NCBI GenBank assembly: GCA_937965895.1 | Contig: CALCKS010000197.1 | Coordinates: 1 to 22,068, forward strand | Origin: an uncultured Campylobacter sp. | Lineage (GTDB): Bacteria; Campylobacterota; Campylobacteria; Campylobacterales; Campylobacteraceae | DNA length: 22,068 nucleotides | Direction: 5' to 3' | Part shown: positions 15,527 to 22,068 of the stretch, piece by piece | Numbering within the stretch: position 1 is the first letter of the stretch | Layout: each line of letters starts with the position of its first letter | Notes under the pieces: generated by a model | The model's database searches: none | What the model saw: only the letters and a program-made list of their open reading frames with translations | What the model was told of the DNA's origin: nothing | Translations under genes and position numbers: made by a program

Positions 15527-15643
15527 GCCATACGAGGGATTTTACCGCCAATCGTCTTAAATTTAGCGAATTTTTTAATTTTACTCGCCGAGACCCGCAA
15601 CTTTATGGTGCTAAATTTGTTTTTCAAATTTGTCGCGTCATTA

Positions 15644-15650
15644 AAAACTA
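15644..15650 (+). repeat. Left target-site duplication of IS copy 2
   Basis: AAAACTA touches the left end of the element and recurs right after its right end (16549-16555). IS1595-family elements usually give 8-bp duplications, so 7 bp is slightly short; the eighth position may have mutated. Confidence 0.65.
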
Positions 15651-15669
15651 GGCTCAATTTAACTTAAGC
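15651..15669 (+). repeat. Left terminal inverted repeat, IS copy 2
   Basis: Same 19 bases as in copy 1; 17 of 19 match the complement of 16530-16548. Confidence 0.85.
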
Positions 15670-15743
15670 GGATTTTTTCTTATCAATTTAAGTAGTTTTT
15701 TATATAGTATTTCTGAATTGTTTCCGTTATTATATCTAAACTC

Positions 15744-15775
15744 TACTTCACTTCGCTCGTAGCTGCATGCAGAAC
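15744..15775 (-). repeat. Mini-insertion 5, copy 2
   Basis: Identical to 7263-7294; splits the transposase between LHLKEC and EFRYNN. Confidence 0.8.
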
Positions 15776-15898
15776 ACATTCTTTAAGGTGAAGCAAGAAA
15801 TTATCTTTTTTAATCCCTTTAAATTTAGATAGTCTATGCTTAGCGTATCCCCAGAAGTTTTCTATACCGTTTATATGGTTTTTACCGTTTGCGTCTTG

Positions 15899-15923
15899 CA
15901 AAGTAGCAAGCGCAGCGTAGCTA
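15899..15923 (-). repeat. Mini-insertion 4, copy 2
   Basis: Identical to 7418-7442; splits between KNEF and QDANGKNHINGIENFW. Confidence 0.7.
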
Positions 15924-16121
15924 AAATTCATTTTTTGAGTGTTTTACCCTATAGTGCGCTTTGGCTCCGTAATCAACAAGTCCGTCATAGGCTTTCCAGT
16001 AGTCTGAATAAATAGTAGAGCTATCAAGCTCGCTATATTGTGATAGTATGGGTATTAGTTCATTTGCAGAACAGTTTTTAACTATCTGGGTATAGACCTT
16101 GCCGTCGCGCTTTAGCATACC

Positions 16122-16153
16122 GTTCTGCTCGCAGTAACGAGCGAAGCGAAGTT
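16122..16153 (+). repeat. Mini-insertion 3 (inverted), copy 2
   Basis: Identical to 7641-7672; splits between NKTPVF and GMLKRDG. Same unit as insertion 5, opposite direction. Confidence 0.8.
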
Positions 16154-16192
16154 AAATACCGGAGTTTTATTTGCCGCTCCTCTACCTCTTTT

Positions 16193-16215
16193 CTCAAAGA
16201 GAGTGCGAGCACAAG
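16193..16215 (-). repeat. Mini-insertion 2, copy 2
   Basis: Identical to 7712-7734; splits between RVRG and KRGRG. Confidence 0.7.
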
Positions 16216-16257
16216 ACCTCTTACTCGCTTGGCTCCGAAGTAACTTTCGTCTATTTC

Positions 16258-16291
16258 AAAGCGAAGCTTCTAGGCGAGCTTGCGAGCTGGA
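16258..16291 (-). repeat. Mini-insertion 1, copy 2
   Basis: Identical to 7777-7810; splits between KFSGEI and EIDESYFG. Confidence 0.7.
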
Positions 16292-16529
16292 AATCTCGCC
16301 TGAAAACTTAGATATTTTCTCGCATTCGGTAGCCATAAGAATTCTTATTCGTTTAAAGATCTTACGCAAGCTAACTTCTGAAATTTTAGTAAATTTGGCT
16401 ATTTTTGCAGCTTCGATATCGGTACAAAAATACTTTAAAATTTCACGAAATTTGGCTTCAGAAATTCTTGAACGAACTATATACTTATTTTTCATTGACA
16501 ACATAGTAGTTTAAAGCTCCTTTTTAAGA

Positions 16530-16548
16530 GCTTAAGTTAAAGAGAGCC
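16530..16548 (-). repeat. Right terminal inverted repeat, IS copy 2
   Basis: ggctctctttaacttaagc read inward on the minus strand. Confidence 0.85.
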
Positions 16549-16555
16549 AAAACTA
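16549..16555 (+). repeat. Right target-site duplication of IS copy 2
   Basis: AAAACTA, matching 15644-15650. Confidence 0.65.
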
Positions 16556-16680
16556 TTTTACTTCTTTGTTAAGTGGAAGGGTTTAAATTATATTCCGATT
16601 TTACTCTACAGTTTTCTTTTTCTTTCTTTTGGGAGAGGAAGGGGCTTTACTTAGCCTGTGGCCCATAACTGCTTCTTAAA

Positions 16681-16850
16681 AAGCTGCGAGCAGAATGCGA
16701 AGCAGAGCAGACCTACTTACGCTCTGTTTGCAGCTACGAGCAAAGCGAAGTAGAGCGTCGCCTTCCTTTACTTCGCGCTTTGCGCTCGTAACGCTAAAGC
16801 GAGAAAAGGCTTTGCTTCCATTGCCGTCGCAACTGCAAGCAGAAGCGATG
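16681..16850. repeat. Intergenic cluster of units related to the IS mini-insertions
   Basis: This gene-free stretch carries at least four G+C-rich units resembling the transposase inserts. At 16683-16710: CTGCGAGCAGAATGCGAAGC. At 16723-16753: a unit with GCAGCTACGAGC and AAAGCGAAGTA, very close to insertion 5. At 16769-16795: the same unit inverted, TACTTCGCGCTTTGCGCTCG. At 16831-16850: CTGCAAGCAGAAGCGATG. Units two and three face each other, so 16723-16795 can fold into a long imperfect hairpin. No coding potential was found. Confidence 0.6.
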
Positions 16851-16933
16851 TAAAAATTTAGCGTGGGCTGGACAAGGTAGTCCGCCGAGCTAAATTTTTA
16901 CTAGCTCCATTAAAGACGCTCGCGAGATGAGCC
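16850..16933 (+). repeat. Structured repeat, copy B (84 bp), behind the SPFH gene
   Basis: The outer arms GTAAAAATTTAGC (16850-16862) and GCTAAATTTTTAC (16889-16901) pair over 13 bp. The inner stem GGC-t-GGAC/GTCC-GCC (16866-16873, 16880-16886) has the loop AAGGTA. The tail has AGCTCC (16903-16908) and GCTCGCGAGATGAGCC (16918-16933). Compared with 4736-4818 the stems differ but still pair, AGCTCC begins two bases after the outer arm in both, and the second tail block begins 15 bases later in both. On the minus strand the tail hairpin lies 14 bp after the SPFH stop and is followed by CTTT, so it could help terminate that transcript. Confidence 0.6.
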
Positions 16934-16947
16934 GCTTCAAGCAAAAG

Positions 16948-18054
16948 TTATTGCGTTATCGCGCTTTGCCTCTCTTTATCCTTCGTATCCACCCAGATAT
17001 TCGGCACCGCTCCGCCAGGCGTTAAGAATATCTTCGCGTCTTTATTTTCGCGTAACGCCTCGTTAAATTTAGCCTGCGTCTCGATCTGCTTTAAATTTAG
17101 CAAATTGTGATCGAGGCTTTTTGCGACCTCTTTGTTTGCGTATGCCTGCGCGTCGGCTTCGATCTTAGCGGCGTCCGCGCGACCCTGAGCCTCGATGATA
17201 GCAGCTTTGGCCGTACCTTCTGCGAGGGCTGCTTTTTTGAGCGCCTCTTGATTTGCGCGCTCTACTTCGTACTTGGTTCGCTCGGCCTCTTGTTTAGCGA
17301 TTTGTACGCGCTCGATCTGCTCTTTTACCTTTTCAGGCAGGATGATCTCGCGCAGTTGCACGGTTAGCAGCTCGACGGGTTTGTTCGGCTGTGCGTCGAT
17401 ATCCTTGCGGATACCCTCGTCGATAGCCGTGGCTAGGTCGTTTCGCTTCGTCGGTAGCTCCTCGGCGGTGTATTTACCCGCGATGCTGCGCACGACGTCG
17501 CGTACGACGGGATCGACGATCTTGTTTTCCCAGCTAAGACCCCAAGACGCGATCGTTTGAGGCGCGTTTTCAGGATTTAAGCGGTACTGCACGGTGATGT
17601 CGATGCTAACAGGCAAGTTTCTCGCGTCCAAAACAGAGATCGAGTTTTTGCGGATGATGCCCGCTTGAGCCTGTGCGCCGTACTTTTGCGCCGCCTCGCC
17701 CATATCTTCGCCAGACGTGTAGTTGATGAGGCGCACGCGCGTATCGACTACAATGACTTTTTGCAAAAACGGGATAAAGAAGTGCAGACCCGGCTGCATC
17801 GGAGACGGGTCGTATTTACCCAAATTTGACTTGATGCCCACTTCGCCCGAGTTTATCGTAACGAAAGGCTGCGTGAGCGCAATCACGGCCACTAGCGCGA
17901 TGATGACGTAGGCAAAGGCTGAAATTTTGCCAAATCCTTTAAAATCAGGCGTTTTAAAATTTACTTTTGGCCCCTTGCTCTCACCGCCGTTATCGTCTCC
18001 GCCGCCGCTAGAGCCTCGTTTTTTATTAAAATAATCATTCAAATCCGCTGGCAT
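16948..18054 (-). CDS. SPFH/Band 7 (prohibitin-like) membrane protein
   Basis: 368 residues with one membrane helix (about 46-62) after a Gly/Lys-rich hydrophilic N-terminus, then a Band 7/SPFH domain (about 63-255) and an Ala/Glu/Lys-rich coiled coil (about 245-325) with repeated EAQGRADAAKIEADAQAYA segments. Such proteins form large membrane-attached rings that organise lipid regions or shield membrane proteases such as FtsH. HflK/HflC-like or prohibitin-like would both fit; I cannot decide which. The AAGGA ribosome-binding site overlaps the stop codon of ilvE eight bases upstream, so the two are one operon. The same ilvE-SPFH pairing is, to my knowledge, present in C. jejuni (Cj0269c-Cj0268c). 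Confidence 0.9.
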   Translation of the reverse strand: MPADLNDYFNKKRGSSGGGDDNGGESKGPKVNFKTPDFKGFGKISAFAYVIIALVAVIALTQPFVTINSGEVGIKSNLGKYDPSPMQPGLHFFIPFLQKVIVVDTRVRLINYTSGEDMGEAAQKYGAQAQAGIIRKNSISVLDARNLPVSIDITVQYRLNPENAPQTIASWGLSWENKIVDPVVRDVVRSIAGKYTAEELPTKRNDLATAIDEGIRKDIDAQPNKPVELLTVQLREIILPEKVKEQIERVQIAKQEAERTKYEVERANQEALKKAALAEGTAKAAIIEAQGRADAAKIEADAQAYANKEVAKSLDHNLLNLKQIETQAKFNEALRENKDAKIFLTPGGAVPNIWVDTKDKERQSAITQ

Positions 18055-18062
18055 TTCGTTCC

Positions 18063-18977
18063 TTAAATGTAAGTTAGCATCGAGGCATATTTTGGATTGC
18101 GTCCGTAAACTACGTCAAAATACGCGTCTTGTAGGCGTTTAGTTACCGCTCCGCGCTCGCCCGCGCCGATAACGCGGTTATCGATGTCGCTTATAGGGGT
18201 GACCTCAGCCGCCGTACCCGTGAAAAACGCCTCGTCCGCAGTGTATGCGCGGTCGCGAGTGATGCGCTCTCTGCGCACTTCGATACCTAGGTCGCGAGCG
18301 ATTTTGATGACGGTGTCTTGCGTGATGCTAGCTAGGCTGCTGTCGTTTGGAGGAGTGATGAGCGCGCCGTCTTCCACGATGAAAAAGCACTCGCCCGGCC
18401 CCTCTGAGATATAGCCCTCGCTATCAAGCAATAGCGCCTCGTCGTAGCCCGCCTCTTTGGCTTCGTAGTTTGCCATTTGCGAGCAGAGGTAGTTCGAGCT
18501 TGATTTCGCACGGCTCATTTGGCCACCGACGTTTAGTTTGGCAAAGCTCGAAATTTTCACGCGGATGCCCTTTTTTAGGCCCTCTTCGCCTAGATACGCA
18601 CCCCACTCCCATGCAGCGATTGCGGTATTTACGGGAGCTTTAGTGTGAGCTAGACCCATCACGCCGTAGCCTAGGTAAACGATCGGGCGCAGATAGACGT
18701 TTGATTTAAATTTATTTGCGCGAAGTAGCTCGACCTGTGCGTCTTCAAGCTCTTTTTGCGTGTATTTGACGTTTAGGATCGTCATTTTGGCTGATTTTAG
18801 TAGGCGCGCGGTGTGATCGCTTAGGCGAAATATCGCTAAGCCCTTATCCGTCATATAGGCTCTTGTACCCTCAAATACGGCGTTTGCATAGTGAATAGAG
18901 TGGGTTAGGACATGGACTTTGGCGTCCTCCCATTTGACTAATTTTCCATCCATCCAGATAAATTCGGAAGGGTTCAT
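18063..18977 (-). CDS. ilvE: Branched-chain amino acid aminotransferase
   Basis: PLP-dependent fold type IV transaminase, 304 residues, the last step of Ile, Leu and Val synthesis (2-oxoacids plus glutamate). The PLP lysine is K158 in MSRAKSSSNYL, matching K159 of the E. coli enzyme; GYISEGPGECFF (188-199) holds the conserved Glu192 that contacts the PLP pyridine nitrogen; FEGTRAY (35-41) and FFTGTAAEV near 255 belong to the substrate and phosphate sites. AAGGA lies six bases before the ATG. It is the first gene of an operon with the SPFH gene; why these two travel together is not known. Confidence in function is high. Confidence 0.97.
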   Translation of the reverse strand: MNPSEFIWMDGKLVKWEDAKVHVLTHSIHYANAVFEGTRAYMTDKGLAIFRLSDHTARLLKSAKMTILNVKYTQKELEDAQVELLRANKFKSNVYLRPIVYLGYGVMGLAHTKAPVNTAIAAWEWGAYLGEEGLKKGIRVKISSFAKLNVGGQMSRAKSSSNYLCSQMANYEAKEAGYDEALLLDSEGYISEGPGECFFIVEDGALITPPNDSSLASITQDTVIKIARDLGIEVRRERITRDRAYTADEAFFTGTAAEVTPISDIDNRVIGAGERGAVTKRLQDAYFDVVYGRNPKYASMLTYI

Positions 18978-19092
18978 TTGGCATCCTTTTTTATAAAATT
19001 TGCAGAGTGTAGCTAAAATTTCTTTAAAATTTTGTAATGTTTAAGATTTTGGCTTAAATTTTTAAGCTTCCAAGTCGAAATTTACCCCAAAT

Positions 19093-19932
19093 TTACAGCT
19101 TCTCCGTCACTGCATCCTCGATGTTTTCGGCAAAAGGCAGCACGAGCGTCTTACGAGATCCAAACGCGCTATGCCACAGAGCTTTTTTGATTGCTTCGTA
19201 AGACGTATCGTAAATTTTAGCCAGCTCTTGCAGTAGCTCCTCTGCCTTATCGTCGCTTAAATTTTCTCGGCGGTAAAATAGCATTATCGTGGCTCCTATG
19301 CCGATAAACTCGAATCTAAATCGCTCATTCATCATTAAGATAAACGCATACGTCTGCTCGGGCTCAAAATCGTCCGCAAAATACCCCTGAATCATTCTCG
19401 CAAATACGTCCGTACTGCGCTCGCAAGGGCACAGATAAACGTCGATATCCTCGTCAAGCGCATCGTAGTCGCGGGTATTTACGTACTCTAGCGCTTTTAG
19501 TTTATGCGGGTAGTTTAGGCTAAATTTACCGTAAAATTCGCTCACCTCGGCCTTATATTCGGGGTTGTTTAATTTGCTTAGCATCAAACGAAACTTCGCA
19601 ACGGGAAAATCGCGCGCATCCGAGTTTTGCGCGTTATACTCCTCCTCGTCCAGCACCTCGAAACTAGAGCTTGCGTGCATATTCGTGTATTCGCATTGAG
19701 GAGCGTTTTCGATGATAAAAAGCGGCTTAAATCCCGCATATTGTTCGCACAGACGGTCGTAGGCGATCGTGACGGCGTTCATATTTTGATGAGCGTTAAG
19801 GACGCCGTATTTTAGGGTAAAATTAGCTTCCCGCGTGTAGCGCGGATCGGGCTTCGCCAGCCTAAACGAAATAAGCTTTTCGGGGCGACAAATCGTGTAA
19901 AAAGCTAACTTTAATTTTTCAAAAAACGACAT
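19093..19932 (-). CDS. Conserved-looking hypothetical protein
   Basis: 279 residues, ATG at 19932 with AAAAAGGA a few bases upstream. I do not recognise the family. It looks soluble and acidic, with aromatic-rich segments, a CPCE at about 168-171, and a mildly hydrophobic FEFIGIGATIMLFY that is probably a buried strand rather than a membrane helix. The last 80 residues look helical. No signal peptide. It stands alone between ilvE and the DUF3737 gene, with spacers of 115 and 289 bp. Codon use is like the neighbouring core genes, so it is probably native. Nothing in the sequence allows a function to be named. Confidence 0.75.
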   Translation of the reverse strand: MSFFEKLKLAFYTICRPEKLISFRLAKPDPRYTREANFTLKYGVLNAHQNMNAVTIAYDRLCEQYAGFKPLFIIENAPQCEYTNMHASSSFEVLDEEEYNAQNSDARDFPVAKFRLMLSKLNNPEYKAEVSEFYGKFSLNYPHKLKALEYVNTRDYDALDEDIDVYLCPCERSTDVFARMIQGYFADDFEPEQTYAFILMMNERFRFEFIGIGATIMLFYRRENLSDDKAEELLQELAKIYDTSYEAIKKALWHSAFGSRKTLVLPFAENIEDAVTEKL

Positions 19933-20071
19933 ATTTTTCCTTTTTAAATAATTTAATTCTTTAGTTTAAAGGGGCAATTTAAACCAAAAACGACTTAAAT
20001 CTCAAATTTGACCGCAAACTTTTAATCCAAATTTGACTTCAAATTTTAGATAAAAAACAATATAGCAAAGC

Positions 20072-20204
20072 ATTTTACTTTTTACTTTACGCTTATGCTC
20101 GCAACAAGTATACGAAGCGGAAATTGGCCCAGCAGGATACAAGTTTGGACGTTATTTCCTTCCGTTTGCAGTTGCGACCGCAAGCATAAGTATAAGTGAA
20201 AATA
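20072..20204. repeat. Long imperfect inverted repeat in the spacer before the unknown gene
   Basis: The left arm ATTTTACTT...ACTTTACGCTTATGCTCGCAAC (about 20072-20105) faces the right arm GTTGCG...GCAAGCATAAGTATAAGTGAAAAT (about 20171-20204). ATGCT, CGCAAC and ATTTT-ACTT blocks match, with gaps. The inner part contains GAAGCGGAAAT and TTATTTCCTTCCG, also partly complementary. GTTTGCAGTTGCGA at 20164-20177 resembles GTTTGCAGCTACGA in the cluster at 16723-16753, so the two spacers may share a repeat family. No ORF is present. Confidence 0.5.
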
Positions 20205-20221
20205 CGAGTCGGCAAAAACCG

Positions 20222-21061
20222 CTATTTTTCTAAAATTATTTTAGTCGCGGCAGGATCCACGCACTCTTTTTGCATTATTATTTCGCCTATCTCCCTTGCC
20301 CTTATCACGCCTGAGAGCGGGTTTTTCACGCTAGCTATGCCGCCTAAAATTTCTACGTCCACGCTTGAGTACTCAAAGGCTAACGTCGTATCTAGCGTCT
20401 GGCAGCCGCGCATCACGAGATTTTGCACGTAGCAAAGCCCCTGCAGGCTTTCTATCACGCAGTTTTCAAAGGTCACGTTTTTGCTGTTCCACGCGAGATA
20501 TTCGCCACTGATGAAGCTATTTCGCACGGTCACGTTCTCGCAGTTCCAAAAGGCGTCTTTGCTAAGCAGTTTGCTATCCTCGACGAGCACGTTTTTACAG
20601 CCGTCAAAGCCGTAGTTCCCGTCCAAATTTAGCCCGTAAACGCGCACGTTTTCGCAGTTCGTCGCAAAATAATCCCCTCGCGCGCAGACATTTTTTATCT
20701 CCGCGTCCGCACAGCTCCACAGCGTCTCCTCGGCCTGGGTCAAATTTACGTTTTCTAGCCTCACGTTTTGGCATCTGCGAAAGGATTTTGGCGCCTGGAT
20801 TAGCGTATCTTTAAAGCTCACATCCTGCGCGTACCAGATGCCAGCGCGCGCCATCTGCATCAAAAACCCGTCCTCCACGGCGACGTTTTTGGTGTACCAC
20901 AGCGGATATTTCCACTCGAAAGTGCAATTTTTTAGGCGCAAATTTTGCCCGTGCTTTAGCGGCGACTCGCCTGCTGCAAACCCGCACCGCTCAAACTCCG
21001 CATCCTTTGCGCCAAACATAGCGCGCTCGCCGATAAATTTTTGCTCGACAAATTTTTGCAT
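20222..21061 (-). CDS. DUF3737 family protein, right-handed beta-helix
   Basis: 279 residues of short repeats such as ENCTFEW-like and NVTVRNSFISGEYLAWNSKNVTF units: alternating Asn-Val, Cys and aromatic positions about 20 residues apart, as in a right-handed parallel beta-helix. The start MQKFVEQKFIGERAMFGAKDAEFERCGFAAGESPLKHG (residues 1-38, shown here in abridged meaning: a short strand, then ERALF-like and GESPLKH motifs) is characteristic of DUF3737. No signal peptide, so cytoplasmic. GGAGG lies seven bases before the ATG. The biochemical function of the family is not established to my knowledge. Complete length. Confidence 0.85.
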   Translation of the reverse strand: MQKFVEQKFIGERAMFGAKDAEFERCGFAAGESPLKHGQNLRLKNCTFEWKYPLWYTKNVAVEDGFLMQMARAGIWYAQDVSFKDTLIQAPKSFRRCQNVRLENVNLTQAEETLWSCADAEIKNVCARGDYFATNCENVRVYGLNLDGNYGFDGCKNVLVEDSKLLSKDAFWNCENVTVRNSFISGEYLAWNSKNVTFENCVIESLQGLCYVQNLVMRGCQTLDTTLAFEYSSVDVEILGGIASVKNPLSGVIRAREIGEIIMQKECVDPAATKIILEK

Positions 21062-21244
21062 TTTCGCCTCCGCAGTTTTTTACGTAGATTATATCGGTTT
21101 TACGGCAACAAGGGTGTAATTTTGAAAATTCAAAGCAAATTTTATGAAGCAAACGGGTAAATTTAAGTAGCAGTAAAAATCCAAGCGTTCGGGCGTTGCT
21201 ATTGTCTTTCGGAGTCCTATTTTCCCAAACGCCTGGCAGGAAAA

Positions 21245-21295
21245 GGTAAGATTTAGACTAGCGCAAAGGATGGAAACGCGAGCCTAAATTTTACC
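21245..21295. repeat. A+T-armed hairpin between assT and the DUF3737 gene
   Basis: GGTAAGATTTAG (21245-21256) pairs with CTAAATTTTACC (21284-21295), 12 bp with one G-U pair, enclosing GCG...CGC. The layout resembles the structured repeats at 4736 and 16850, without their conserved tail. The rest of the 384-bp spacer (21062-21445) has no gene; it contains AAATTTGA motifs and the 16-bp palindrome AGATCAAATTTGATCT at 21303-21318. Confidence 0.45.
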
Positions 21296-21396
21296 TCTTA
21301 CAAGATCAAATTTGATCTAAATTTAAAGCCCGCGACCAGTCAAATTTGAACCGTCAAAATTTAACCGAGCCGCAAGCGCAAAAATCCAAATTTACC

Positions 21397-21433
21397 AAAA
21401 AGCGGCCCCGAAGCGCATCTGCCGGGAGCCGCT
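21397..21433 (-). terminator. Rho-independent terminator of assT
   Basis: On the minus strand AGCGG (21429-21433) pairs with CCGCT (21401-21405), with an inner CCCG/CGGG pairing, followed by TTTT. It lies just 13 bp past the assT stop. Confidence 0.7.
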
Positions 21434-21445
21434 AAATTTTAAATT

Positions 21446-22068
21446 TTACTTCTCAAACGCCTTTTCTACGCTAAACGGAAATGCCTGATAGCCCATCGCG
21501 TTGGTCATTTTGATTTCGATTGACGGCTCTTTTGCGCCCCATTCAAACTCGTCGATGTGAGGGCTAGGCACGCCGACCGGGCGGCCCTTGGCGATGTCAA
21601 ACTGCATGCCGGCAACCGCCGAGTAAACCATCACGCTATCGAGGTCGTCTTGATACTGCGCTAGCGAAGTAACCGAGCTATACCACTCGCTGCCGCGCAG
21701 CTTGCCGTATTCCCAGACCTGCTCGACGGTCTTGGCATTCTCATCGATTTTATAAACGACCGCGCGGGAGTATTTCATGCCCGCCATCGCAGGCTGCTCC
21801 ATACCGCGGGTGTCGCCGTTGTCAAAGACGGTGAGATAAACGACGCCCTTTTTAGACTTACTGTCGATACGAAACGCCGTATGCTGCGTCCACTGCCAGT
21901 CAAATCCGCCTTTCTCGCTCTCATATCCCGGGCATTTTGAGTACTCGTCCTCGCAGACTATTTTTTTGCCGTCTTTATCCACAGGCTGAAGCAAATAGCC
22001 CTTGAACTGATCTTTCCAGCCTTTGTGCGCGCCCATTATCCATTTGACTTTTTTGTCGCGACCGATCT
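21446..22068 (-). CDS. assT: Arylsulfate sulfotransferase, C-terminal part (gene continues past the window)
   Basis: The frame is open to the right edge; the residues before Met at 22036 (IGRDKKVKWI) continue the fold, so that Met is not the start. About 207 residues are visible. AssT is a periplasmic PAPS-independent enzyme that moves sulfate between phenolic compounds through a sulfo-histidine; the histidine in QWTQHTAFRID fits the catalytic His436 of the E. coli enzyme, with about the same length after it. Further family segments are DNGDTRGMEQ, YSRAVVYKID and QVWEYGK. A cysteine pair in CEDEYSKCPGY may match the disulfide made by the DsbL/DsbI system. A terminator follows. Identity is fairly sure; the N-terminal half and signal peptide cannot be seen. 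Confidence 0.88.
   Translation of the reverse strand, partial: IGRDKKVKWIMGAHKGWKDQFKGYLLQPVDKDGKKIVCEDEYSKCPGYESEKGGFDWQWTQHTAFRIDSKSKKGVVYLTVFDNGDTRGMEQPAMAGMKYSRAVVYKIDENAKTVEQVWEYGKLRGSEWYSSVTSLAQYQDDLDSVMVYSAVAGMQFDIAKGRPVGVPSPHIDEFEWGAKEPSIEIKMTNAMGYQAFPFSVEKAFEK

Larger units (their letters stand above)
15654..16504 (-). pseudogene. IS1595-family DDE transposase split by five mini-insertions, copy 2
   Basis: Same reading as copy 1. The pieces 16504-16292, 16257-16216, 16192-16154, 16121-15924, 15898-15776 and 15743-15654 encode 71, 14, 13, 66, 41 and 29 residues and join in frame into a 234-residue protein with D74, D138 and E177. The insert lengths are 1, 2, 2, 1 and 2 modulo 3, so each one shifts the frame by itself and their sum does not restore it. 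No difference from copy 1 was seen. Confidence 0.85.
15651..16548 (-). mobile_element. IS1595-family (IS1016-like) insertion sequence, copy 2
   Basis: 898 bp, apparently identical to 7170-8067 at a constant offset of 8481 and in the same orientation. Unlike copy 1 it is flanked by a 7-bp direct repeat AAAACTA, so it arrived by transposition and its flanks have not been rearranged since. It is inserted 174 bp upstream of hisIE. Being identical in all five disrupting inserts, it must come from an already disrupted parent, or both copies were homogenised by gene conversion. Confidence 0.92.

Noticed and set aside
15477..15551. Upstream extension of hisIE by 25 codons
   Set aside because: The extension has no RBS and lies in the presumed promoter; the ATG at 15476 has AAAGGA and begins the conserved HisI domain.
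7170..16548. Composite transposon made of the two IS copies
   Set aside because: The outer flanks (TTTTTATT and AAAACTAT) are not a target duplication, and copy 2 has its own local duplication, so the copies inserted separately. The enclosed genes include ordinary housekeeping genes.
16681..16850. CRISPR array
   Set aside because: Repeated blocks are imperfect, of both orientations and unevenly spaced, without constant repeats and unique spacers. No cas gene is present.

Overview
The window looks like the chromosome of a higher-GC Campylobacter, probably of the oral showae/rectus/concisus/curvus type. Support: dapB next to purF and ilvE next to an SPFH-domain gene, both pairings I recall from C. 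jejuni; a tandem DUF2393 pair; an arylsulfate sulfotransferase; TATAAT-type promoters without clear -35 boxes; and AAATTTGA-type motifs in almost every spacer. The species is an inference.

Layout. 1-600: 3' end of an unrecognised gene, followed by a ribosome-binding site whose reading frame stops after five codons. 773-6175: conserved core with a secreted M16 peptidase (minus), then dapB and purF (plus) separated by a 312-bp spacer full of hairpins. 6447-6523: tRNA-Met(CAT). 6524-11344: accessory region in decay, holding a small ORF with a nonsense codon, IS copy 1, a Sel1/Hcp-like gene with two stops and a frameshift, a short hydrophobic leader ORF, and a frameshifted 5'-nucleotidase gene. 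11982-12692: aqpZ. 12764-13363: a rotted relative of the IS. 13458-15476: hisIE followed by two DUF2393 genes (minus). 15651-16548: IS copy 2. 16549-16947: repeat-rich spacer. 16948-18977: ilvE and SPFH operon (minus). 19093-19932: unknown gene. 20222-21061: DUF3737 gene. 21446-end: C-terminal part of assT.

The most unusual content is in the IS. Two apparently identical 898-bp IS1595-family (IS1016-like) copies have terminal inverted repeats of about 19 bp. Their transposase gene is cut by five GC-rich inserts of 34, 23, 32, 25 and 32 bp. Removing all five leaves a continuous 234-residue DDE transposase, and every insert can be drawn on a codon boundary. Two inserts are the same 32-bp unit in opposite orientations with matching ends. 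Related units lie in the spacer beside IS copy 2, and traces of at least four inserts can be seen in the degenerate IS remnant. So a small discrete repeat appears to have entered one gene several times, yet the IS spread afterwards: copy 2 still has a 7-bp flanking duplication.

A second undescribed signal is an 83-84-bp structured repeat present twice (4736-4818 and 16850-16933). Its stems differ in sequence but keep pairing, and its conserved tail blocks have identical spacing.
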